From assembly GCA_025774405.1 (NCBI GenBank), contig JALGWB010000001.1:22288-86287 (forward strand): a stretch of 64,000 nt of DNA. Reading direction: 5' to 3'. This DNA is from a bacterium (GTDB lineage Bacteria; Arandabacterota; Arandabacteria; Arandabacterales; Arandabacteraceae). The position numbers and the translations under genes were made by a program. Under the pieces are notes generated by a model. That model was not told where the DNA came from. It searched no databases and saw only the letters and a program-made list of their open reading frames with translations. Of this stretch, positions 38,982 through 46,634 are shown piece by piece. Each line of letters begins with the position of its first letter. Position 1 is the first letter of the stretch.

Positions 38982-39860
38982 TTGAGGATATTTGTTCTTC
39001 CTGTGTCGTCTCAGTTTCAACCTCCTCCCATGAAGATTCTCTATCCTCCTCACAACAAGCGAGACTACGGCATTGAGCAAGACTTCGCTCAGCATCTCAC
39101 AGAGCCTTCTAGTGACTGGACGATCGCAGAGTCTTCTGACGTTGCTGATTGGCATTACCTTCCTATCTACTGGACACGTTACCATGTGACACATAACTAT
39201 GCCAAGACTGGCCTAGAAGCACTTCAGCGTGAAGTTGCCCGAAGAATCATTGACGACAAAAGGACCTTTACAATTTGCCAGTATGATGATGGGCCTTTGG
39301 TAGACCTTGGTAGAACTGTGCAGTTTCTAGGGTCTCGCAAAGGGGAAGAAGGCATCGACGTCCCTCTTCTTTCCTATCCTCATAAGCTCCCTGCAGTTGA
39401 TCCCCCTAAACAGTGGTTAGCGTCTTTTGCAGGGAGACTCCGAACGCACGAGGTTCGCGCAGACATGCAGCGTGTTCTGGGGCCTCGCCAGGACATTGAC
39501 ATTCAGGACACACGCAAAACCAGTAGATTCTTTGTAGACTTGATCCTTCGGTCGTATGTTTCCCTCTGTCCCAGGGGATGGGGTGGCTCGTCTTTTAGGT
39601 TTTATGAATCTATGCAACTGGGAGTAGTGCCCCTTCTCATTGGCAGCATAGACACCCGCCCCTTCAAACGTTTCCTGAACTGGAGTATAATGAGTCTCTA
39701 TGCTCGCACGGCCGAGGAAGCAAATGTGTCCCTCGACTCCCACACTCTGACAGAATTGCTAGAGATGGGGCGATGTGCCAAGAAAGCCTGGCATCAAGAT
39801 CTATCGTTTGGGCACTGGCACAAGTATGTGTTTCAGGAATTGGAGGCTCTATGGCATTAA
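38982..39860 (+). CDS. exostosin-family glycosyltransferase (292 aa)
   Basis: I start at TTG 38982, seven bases after AGGAG, rather than the earlier in-frame TTG. The C-terminal half has SLCPRGWGGSSFRFYESMQ with LGVVPLLI, the exostosin/GT47 signature. Exostosin-like enzymes are rare in phages. Acceptor unknown. Confidence 0.75.
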   Translation: MRIFVLPVSSQFQPPPMKILYPPHNKRDYGIEQDFAQHLTEPSSDWTIAESSDVADWHYLPIYWTRYHVTHNYAKTGLEALQREVARRIIDDKRTFTICQYDDGPLVDLGRTVQFLGSRKGEEGIDVPLLSYPHKLPAVDPPKQWLASFAGRLRTHEVRADMQRVLGPRQDIDIQDTRKTSRFFVDLILRSYVSLCPRGWGGSSFRFYESMQLGVVPLLIGSIDTRPFKRFLNWSIMSLYARTAEEANVSLDSHTLTELLEMGRCAKKAWHQDLSFGHWHKYVFQELEALWH

Positions 39861-41305
39861 AGCACCATCAGCACTCTCTACAGGCCGAGGCGGTATGGGG
39901 GAAAGCCTACGGCGTGTTTGATCGAATTGTTCAGTTGAGAGGTTTCAGGACTGGCGTCGAGGTTGGCGTTGCTTTTGGAGGGCACATAGAAGCACTTCTC
40001 AACATCCCCACTATTGAGAAGGTCTATGGAGTTGATCCCTATCAGCAAACAGGAACTAGCAGCTCCTTGGGCCTCTCGCAGTCTGAGATGGATACCCTCT
40101 ATCTCTTCGTTCTGAACAGACTTGCCCCGTTTGGCGATCGTTACCAGCCTGTACGAAAAAGCTCGGTAGAGGCATCGTCTATCATCCCGCAGGAGATTGA
40201 TTTCGTCTACATAGACGCTGACCATTCCTACCAGGAAGTTATGGCGGATCTCTGTGCTTGGTTTCCCAAAGTACGCGAAGGCGGGATAATTGGCGGCCAT
40301 GACTATTCTCATCCTGACTTGCCAGGAGTTAAGAAAGCCGTGGATAGATTCTTCAGTCGGTTTGCTCAGCGCGTTCACTCACTAGGCGAATATGTCTGGT
40401 GGATAGAGAAGAAGATGCCCAGCATCAGCTTCGTATTGCCTGCATACAACTGCGCTGAGTTCGTCGAGGAGTCTGTGAAGTCTATTCAGAAGGGGAACTT
40501 TGAAGATGGCGACGAGCTCATCATTGTTGACGATGGCTCATCTGACAATACCCTGATGATTTTGCAGAGACTGGCCGCGTACTATCCCTCAATAAGGCTT
40601 CTCAAACACGACAGTAATAGGGGCGCATCAGCAGCCAGGAATACAGCGATAGCCAGTGCCAAGAACTCCCTACTCTTCAACCTAGACTCAGATAATATCC
40701 TAGTGCCAGGCAGCATCCCCAAACTCAAAACATATTTGATTAGCTCCAATGCTGATATAGCAGTGTTCGAGGAGACGCGTTTCTTTAGAAACGGAACTGG
40801 CCAGATAACACACAGCTGGAAGTATGGCCCAGGTCTGTTGACTCTATCCGACTGCTTGGCTGGCCAAATAACTCCTGGGGCTAGTGGGAACTATATGTTC
40901 ACTAAGGAGTCCTGGGCCAAAGCTGAAGGTTACCCTGAGTTCGCAAAGACCTATGAAACCTGGGGATTCGCCTTCAGGCAGCTAGCCACAGGCTCCAAAA
41001 TGATGGCAATGCCCGACTCTTTCTATCTCCATAGGTATGGCCATTCGTCACTCTGGGTGCGAGAAGGAGGAAATCGGAACGCTTCTCGGAAAACTCTAAA
41101 GATGATTCTGCCCTTTCTTGGCCTGCTTGACTACAAGGACGTTGAATACATAATGAGCCACAAGGAGACCTGGCTTACTAACTTATCTCAGCACCCAATA
41201 CGAGTCAAGGGGAGCGCTCCTGGGAATTCGGGCAGCATCAAACTCCAGAGCCCTCCACTTGACTATATGGAGCTTTTGTGTCAGAATATAGACGAGGAGA
41301 CATAA
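39851..41305 (+). CDS. methyltransferase-GT2 fusion (484 aa)
   Basis: ATG 39851 with GGAGG five bases upstream. Residues ~30-185 form a Methyltransf_24-type class I methyltransferase (TGVEVGVAFGGHIEALL, FVYIDADHSYQEV, GGIIGGHDYSHPD). From ~190 a GT-A domain starts (SISFVLPAYNCAEF, IIVDDGSSDN, NLDSDN with Asp 279/281). A two-step sugar transfer and methylation by one protein is plausible. Confidence 0.8.
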   Translation: MALKHHQHSLQAEAVWGKAYGVFDRIVQLRGFRTGVEVGVAFGGHIEALLNIPTIEKVYGVDPYQQTGTSSSLGLSQSEMDTLYLFVLNRLAPFGDRYQPVRKSSVEASSIIPQEIDFVYIDADHSYQEVMADLCAWFPKVREGGIIGGHDYSHPDLPGVKKAVDRFFSRFAQRVHSLGEYVWWIEKKMPSISFVLPAYNCAEFVEESVKSIQKGNFEDGDELIIVDDGSSDNTLMILQRLAAYYPSIRLLKHDSNRGASAARNTAIASAKNSLLFNLDSDNILVPGSIPKLKTYLISSNADIAVFEETRFFRNGTGQITHSWKYGPGLLTLSDCLAGQITPGASGNYMFTKESWAKAEGYPEFAKTYETWGFAFRQLATGSKMMAMPDSFYLHRYGHSSLWVREGGNRNASRKTLKMILPFLGLLDYKDVEYIMSHKETWLTNLSQHPIRVKGSAPGNSGSIKLQSPPLDYMELLCQNIDEET

Positions 41306-41892
41306 TGATTGACTACAAGACAACCGCTGGTTTCTCCCTGACACTTGAGGAGCGTGAGTTCCTCAAAGACTCTGCTGAGGGCTCTGGCTCCATTGTCAGT
41401 ATCGAGTCTGGCCCCTGCGCTGCGCTATGGTGCTTCAGGGCAGGCGCGCCTGAGTCTTCCATCTACAGCGTGAAGGAGCAAGGATCGATCATAGATGGTG
41501 ATCCAGGAGTAACTATCCTTAGTGGCTTTTCTGACTTCCCTGGAAACTCTGTAGACCTGCTCTTCATAGATGGCTCACATGCTTTCAAGGATGTTCTACT
41601 CGACTTAGTTACTTGGCAAGATAGCATCCCGCTGAAAGGCTTAGTGGTCCTTCACGACTATGAGCACAACAATATGCCTGAAGTTAAGCTGGCTACTGAG
41701 TTCTGGCTCAAGAACGTCACCAGGAAAACCTGGCAGCCGATTGAGGCTCCTGGCTCTCTCTTTGCCCTCAGGCGTATTGCTCGTGGGAGGAAGCCAGCTG
41801 TTGTCCCCGTAGAGGCCCTCAAGGAACAGCACGCTGAGCAAGAGAGCGTATCAGAGAAGGCAACCGGCCAAGTGGACCCTAGACAGGACTGA
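41305..41892 (+). CDS. diverged Methyltransf_24-like protein (195 aa)
   Basis: ATG 41305 shares a base with the previous stop (TAATG). LLFIDGSHAFKDVLLDL and GLVVLHDYEHNNMPEV match the second half of the preceding fusion's methyltransferase. Motif I is degraded (SIESGPCAALW), so SAM binding is doubtful. Probably a decayed paralog. Polar C-terminal tail. Confidence 0.6.
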   Translation: MIDYKTTAGFSLTLEEREFLKDSAEGSGSIVSIESGPCAALWCFRAGAPESSIYSVKEQGSIIDGDPGVTILSGFSDFPGNSVDLLFIDGSHAFKDVLLDLVTWQDSIPLKGLVVLHDYEHNNMPEVKLATEFWLKNVTRKTWQPIEAPGSLFALRRIARGRKPAVVPVEALKEQHAEQESVSEKATGQVDPRQD

Positions 41893-41903
41893 GGAGGGAA
41901 TAG

Positions 41904-42233
41904 ATGAGGTACTGCCCCATGTGCGACATCGCTTTGGGCTCACCTGAAGCCCACAAGACCGAATGGTTCTATCATTCAAGGGCAGTTACTATCGTTGAAG
42001 ACCTTGATCCCAAGGGCTATGTCCTAAGGCTCTTGGGCGTACCTCGCAAACATTTCGACTGTGAGGCTACAGGGGAGCTTATAGCAGCGATCCGCCAACA
42101 GACCATTGAGATAGCCTTAGGTGTAGCGCGGGCAATATGTCTGGAGCGAGGGCTAGCAATTGCCCAGATCGATACTGAGCATCATTCATTCAGAGATCAC
42201 TGGCATCTCCAGGTCTGTCTGAGTTTGAGGTGA
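41904..42233 (+). CDS. HIT-like protein (109 aa)
   Basis: ATG 41904 with GAGGAGGG upstream. N-terminal RYCPMCDIALG, then LGVPRKHFD, then the C-terminal HWHLQVCL, a HxHxQ motif as in GalT/Ap4A-phosphorylase-type HIT enzymes. Predicted nucleotidyl hydrolase or transferase, possibly acting on adenylated intermediates from the adjacent ligase. Confidence 0.65.
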   Translation: MRYCPMCDIALGSPEAHKTEWFYHSRAVTIVEDLDPKGYVLRLLGVPRKHFDCEATGELIAAIRQQTIEIALGVARAICLERGLAIAQIDTEHHSFRDHWHLQVCLSLR

Positions 42234-42239
42234 AAACCT

Positions 42240-45200
42240 ATGTCTGAGCTTCTGATTCGCAAGGTCGGCAACATCTGCTTTGTGCTGGACGAGAAGGGCA
42301 AAGATGTCTCAGGTGACTATGCAGACAGCCTTAACCAGTACAGAGATCTCGGGTTGTCCTCATTCTCCCTGTCAGCGCTGGGCTATGAGAATTCTCTCTA
42401 TCCTACTGACTGCCTGGAACTATCAGGGGAGAGCCTGGCTGAGCTCTCCCATCAGGAACGGGTAGACTTGTTCCTCACGGCTCTTCCCCAAGACCAGGAT
42501 ATCTCCTTCCGGCAATCGAAGCAAGTAGAGCTATTCAAACCCTTCACTCCGCTGAAGGCCCGCACTGGCTATGGTCTCTATGAGTTCAATAACAAACAAG
42601 ACCTCTGGGAGATGTGGGCCAAGGAGCGCATAGAGGCCAAGCGACCGATTGCTGTTCAGGCCAAGTTTGACGGTATCCGGCTTATCGTATTCAGGAAGGG
42701 CGACAGAGTTCAGATGCTCACCGAGGATAAGAAACGAGACCGTGCTTCTATTCTCCCTGAAGTCGTAGCAGAGATTAAATCTCTGCCAGGCGACTCCTGC
42801 ATACTGGATGTGGAAGCTGTCATTTGGCAGGAGAATCAGCCCATTCCTCGTCGTGAGATGATAAAGATGGTTGTGGGCAAAACACCTCTCAGGGGTGAGG
42901 ATATCCACATTAATGTCCACGATTGTCTGCTAGTAGATGGTAAGCCTCTTAACACTGAGCCCTACTCGGTGCGATTGGCAGCTCTTGACGAACTTCTCCC
43001 TAAGGATAAGAAGTTTCTCAGAAAGGCTCAAACTTGGGTAGCTAAGACTAAAAGCGAGTTCCTGTCTGCCCTCGACAAGGCATCTGCTTATCCTGGCTCA
43101 GAAGGAGCTATGGTCAAAACCTTGGATAGCGACTATCCTATTCGGGGTCGTACCCGAGAAGAGACTGCTGACTGGGGAAAGTTAAAGTTGGCGGTGGAGC
43201 TGCATTGCAAAGTCATAGGGCGTACTCGCAAGCCTAATCCCTGGCCTCCTGACGAACGCCCCAAACGCAATCTCCAGGGTGATGAGGCCCTTAAAGCCTT
43301 TCGTAAGTTGCAGAAAGGCTCCAAGACTTTCTACTATCGCTGTGCCCTTCGGGACGGTAAGAAGCTCATCCCTATCGACTCTGAGCACAAGCTGACTCCT
43401 GGAAACCTCTCCCTCAAGTGGGACGCCGAACACGAGGGCGGAGTCTGGAAAGGCACTGACGACCCTGAAATCTGGGAGATGGCTAAGGGTTTTGAGAACA
43501 GGCCCCGAGGCGACTGGGCTTATGGCAATACCTACGCCGTTAAGTACGACCCTCCGCCGAAACTGGGCGATATCATCACAGTGGCTCCCATCCTGATGCG
43601 AGCCTGGAAGGACAACAGCACTACTCACTACTCCTGGACTTTTCCTAGATGCAAAGAGTTTGATCCTACCCGTACACAGCCTGACACCGTCCAGGACGCA
43701 GAGCGCATCGTGGCAAAGTCTCCCAAGTCCATCCGCAAGCATGTTCGTCCTGGGCCTTTTGGGCATCCTGGAGGCAAAACCGTCTTGCTGAAGCATATCC
43801 TGCCTAGGATACCTGCCCATGAGACTTATTGTGAGCCTTATGTCGGATCAGGGGCTGTATTCTTCGCCAAGCCCAAAGCCCACAAGTCAGTTCTAGGGGA
43901 TACAGACCCTGAGATAATAGCAGCCCTCCGCTTTGTTCGGGACGCCTCAGCAGAGGATATCGAATGGCTGCGCAAGCAGAACTGGCAGCCGTCCAAGGGT
44001 CGCTGGCAGTTCCTCAAGGATCAAAAGCCAGTCCGCAAACGAGAGCGCTTCTATCGCTTTAGATACCTGGATATCAACTCCTGGGCTCACTCGCCTGCTA
44101 AAGGCTTCGCCCGTAGCAACCAGCCCGCATCCATGAAAGCCGAAATGGATAAGATCAGGGCAGGCCAGCAGAAACTACGTGGCAATGTCTCTATCGTCCA
44201 GCAAGACGCCTTCAAGACTATGCGGGAGAATGACTCACTGTCTACTTTCCACTACATTGATCCGCCCTATTGGGGCAGTGGTGACCTTCAGCCCTATGGT
44301 GGTAAGGCCCCTGACCCCGAAGCCCTTGTTAAGTTCCTCAAAGGACTACGCGGCAAGTGGCTACTATCCATGGCAGACAAACCTAGAACGCGCAAGGCCT
44401 TCAAGGATTTCAATATCAAGTCAGTCTCTCGTCAAATGACTTATACAGTTTACTCGCGTAAGACTAAGGCTGGTCAGCCAACACGCACTCGCCGTGAGCT
44501 CCTAATTGCTAACTACGACTTCGCCGATCTCCACGAAGCCGTAGTTCCTCCTGGCGAAGGCGAGAAACCCACCCACAAGAAGCAGCGTGCTGAGGCTGAG
44601 CGCAAGTTCGGCGATCCCTACATGGTTCACCAACCTCCCGACAAAACCTTTCCCTTTGTCTATATGCACCATGAGCGGGGTATCTGGACTCAGGCTGAGC
44701 TTGTGGGCCTACGCGCCGCACTCAAGAACGCCAGACGATATCCTGATCTTATTCCTGACATCTGGAAACGTTACAAGCCTGTCGTCCTAACGACTAGCCT
44801 AGAGTCTCTCAGGCGAGACGCAGAGGCAACCTCCGAGAAGCGGGGTGATGTCACTGCTGCTGTCCACAAGCACCTTGACGAGAAACCTCCCAAAGTTCTT
44901 CCTTCCAACAACAAGATACTCAATGTGGGCAATGTCCATGGTGACTGGCGAATGCGCTCTCCAGAGGGCGAGTTCCTCATTGGGTGGACCCTCTCTACCC
45001 CGTCGGTTGTACTCCAGTTTGCCGACGGCAAAACCGTCTATCCTATCAGGGACAGATTCCTTGAGAACAAGGAGGGCGACAAGATAGTAGCCTACCGCAA
45101 GTGTCCTAATCCACTCTGTGACGAGGAGCGCTATTTACGCCTAGTTGAATCCAATCCTCATGAGAGCGTGTCCCAGATGTTCGCCAGCGAGGAGGGCGAA

Positions 45201-46271
45201 ATAATTCTCGGTTCCCAACGTCCGTTAGCTATGCGATTGGCAGAATCAGGTGCAATCCAACTCTTGGCAGGCTTGCCAGAGAATCTTACTCAGGAATCGG
45301 TTCAGCCGATGGTATGGCTCACTATCGTCAATCCTAAGCGTCTCGTCTATCAGGTCTCAGCTGGAGGCGTAGGTGCAACGGCGAAGACTGGCGCTAGGTT
45401 CATCTTTCGGGATGCTGGGAAAGTGGCATATGGTTGCCAAAAGTCGGATTTCCATGAGGGGTTTTTCTGGTTCAACCGCCACAAAAATCTCTCAGGCCGC
45501 TGGGGAGTCCAGGAGCTAGCAGGTAGGCCTGAGTACACAAAGCTCGGAACTGAGGGTAACTGGTGGATGGTCAATCATGTCGTCAAAGACCCTCGGCCCT
45601 ACATCCTCCGCTACTCCCGTGATGCTAAGGAGCGGCAGGCTAAAAAGGAACATCTCAAACACATCATCTGGAACGCCGATGTCCTCAAAGTTCTCAAGGC
45701 TGACCCTCATGGCCGCAAATGGCTAGGGCTAACCTCCCAGAAGAAACTAGACGAGAAGTGGGCTGAGTTCTCTGCTGGCAATGGAGAGTTTCGCCTTCGC
45801 AAATCGCTCAGCTTCAGCTCGAAGCTCTTTCACTCACCGGCCGCCGAAAAGCAACTGTTTGTCTATGGGGCAATTCTCATCCCAGGCAAAACTGACGCTC
45901 AGGGCCACCATGTTACAGCAATAGAGGTCGCTAAGGCCATTCGCACAATGGGGGACATTGGTTTCGATATTGAGCATTCTGAGAAAGTCTCTCCCAACGA
46001 TCTTAGGCTTACCCAAATCTTCCAAGCCCCAGTTGGGTTCAAGATTGGCAGCCAGCATTTCAAGAAAGGCACTGCTATTGCCGAGATCGCTGTTCTGTCG
46101 CCCGCGATTCGCAAGCGTGTTCTCTCAGGTGAGATCAGGGGCTTCTCGATCTCCGGGAAAGGGGTTATGGACAACTCGGCAGGCCTGTACGACATTAAGA
46201 TTCAGAAGATCTCCCTTGTTGGGAGCCCTGCTATCAAAGAGGATTTCATAATAAAGGTTGAGGACGTGTAA
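42240..46271 (+). CDS. polyprotein: DNA ligase, Dam-like methyltransferase, XkdF-type protease
   Basis: 1343 aa in one frame. Residues ~100-470: ATP-dependent DNA ligase (AKFDGIR with Lys 142; EGAMVKT ~288; KLKLAVE ~314). ~495-760: D12-class adenine methyltransferase (GHPGGKTVLL, EPYVGSGAVFF ~532, DPPYW 674-678). ~770-1130: uncertain; VHGDWRMRSPEGEFLIGWTL (~899-918) has the HxDxR pattern of LigD 3'-phosphoesterases, and CPNPLC (955-960) may bind metal. ~1185-1343: XkdF-like prohead protease (FVYGAILIPG, FDIEHSE, GFSISGKG). The protease probably cuts the chain into working parts during head maturation. Unusually large fusion for a phage. Confidence 0.85.
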   Translation: MSELLIRKVGNICFVLDEKGKDVSGDYADSLNQYRDLGLSSFSLSALGYENSLYPTDCLELSGESLAELSHQERVDLFLTALPQDQDISFRQSKQVELFKPFTPLKARTGYGLYEFNNKQDLWEMWAKERIEAKRPIAVQAKFDGIRLIVFRKGDRVQMLTEDKKRDRASILPEVVAEIKSLPGDSCILDVEAVIWQENQPIPRREMIKMVVGKTPLRGEDIHINVHDCLLVDGKPLNTEPYSVRLAALDELLPKDKKFLRKAQTWVAKTKSEFLSALDKASAYPGSEGAMVKTLDSDYPIRGRTREETADWGKLKLAVELHCKVIGRTRKPNPWPPDERPKRNLQGDEALKAFRKLQKGSKTFYYRCALRDGKKLIPIDSEHKLTPGNLSLKWDAEHEGGVWKGTDDPEIWEMAKGFENRPRGDWAYGNTYAVKYDPPPKLGDIITVAPILMRAWKDNSTTHYSWTFPRCKEFDPTRTQPDTVQDAERIVAKSPKSIRKHVRPGPFGHPGGKTVLLKHILPRIPAHETYCEPYVGSGAVFFAKPKAHKSVLGDTDPEIIAALRFVRDASAEDIEWLRKQNWQPSKGRWQFLKDQKPVRKRERFYRFRYLDINSWAHSPAKGFARSNQPASMKAEMDKIRAGQQKLRGNVSIVQQDAFKTMRENDSLSTFHYIDPPYWGSGDLQPYGGKAPDPEALVKFLKGLRGKWLLSMADKPRTRKAFKDFNIKSVSRQMTYTVYSRKTKAGQPTRTRRELLIANYDFADLHEAVVPPGEGEKPTHKKQRAEAERKFGDPYMVHQPPDKTFPFVYMHHERGIWTQAELVGLRAALKNARRYPDLIPDIWKRYKPVVLTTSLESLRRDAEATSEKRGDVTAAVHKHLDEKPPKVLPSNNKILNVGNVHGDWRMRSPEGEFLIGWTLSTPSVVLQFADGKTVYPIRDRFLENKEGDKIVAYRKCPNPLCDEERYLRLVESNPHESVSQMFASEEGEIILGSQRPLAMRLAESGAIQLLAGLPENLTQESVQPMVWLTIVNPKRLVYQVSAGGVGATAKTGARFIFRDAGKVAYGCQKSDFHEGFFWFNRHKNLSGRWGVQELAGRPEYTKLGTEGNWWMVNHVVKDPRPYILRYSRDAKERQAKKEHLKHIIWNADVLKVLKADPHGRKWLGLTSQKKLDEKWAEFSAGNGEFRLRKSLSFSSKLFHSPAAEKQLFVYGAILIPGKTDAQGHHVTAIEVAKAIRTMGDIGFDIEHSEKVSPNDLRLTQIFQAPVGFKIGSQHFKKGTAIAEIAVLSPAIRKRVLSGEIRGFSISGKGVMDNSAGLYDIKIQKISLVGSPAIKEDFIIKVEDV

Positions 46272-46326
46272 GGAAAAGGAGACCTTCGCCTTAGCCATCA
46301 TCTGGGAACTTGAATGAGGAAAAGAC

Positions 46327-46545
46327 ATGGCCTTAGATTCCTTCCTAGGACTTGACAAGCGCAGCATAACCGGTTATAATGAAGATAACAAAGCTCATCC
46401 CATAGTGCGGGCCTGGATTAGCCAACTAATTCAGTCTAAAGAGCTAGCCCTGGTCCTAGACAGGTATGAGTTTCGGCGTATCGATGTGACGCTCTCAGCT
46501 AGTGGAGGTAAGGCGGTACTCAAACCGACGATCTCGTTTCGCTAA
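46327..46545 (+). CDS. small hypothetical protein (72 aa)
   Basis: ATG 46327 with GAGGAAAAG upstream. Begins MALDSFLGLDKRSITG, with a central helix and a beta-rich basic end. Lies between two protease polyproteins, so a head or packaging accessory role is plausible but unproven. Confidence 0.55.
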   Translation: MALDSFLGLDKRSITGYNEDNKAHPIVRAWISQLIQSKELALVLDRYEFRRIDVTLSASGGKAVLKPTISFR

Positions 46546-46587
46546 TCACATAACCGCTCGCAATAGGCGGAGCAACTGTTTTGTAGT

Positions 46588-46615
46588 GAGGAGGAGACTA
46601 CAGCCTCCTCTCTTT
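46588..46615 (+). terminator. hairpin upstream of the capsid polyprotein
   Basis: GAGGAGG (46588-46594) pairs with CCTCCTC (46604-46610), followed by TCTTTCATT. Could be a partial terminator, or could hide the purine-rich region before the capsid gene's own GGGAGG site. Confidence 0.4.
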
Positions 46616-46634
46616 CATTCTAAGGGAGGTAACA

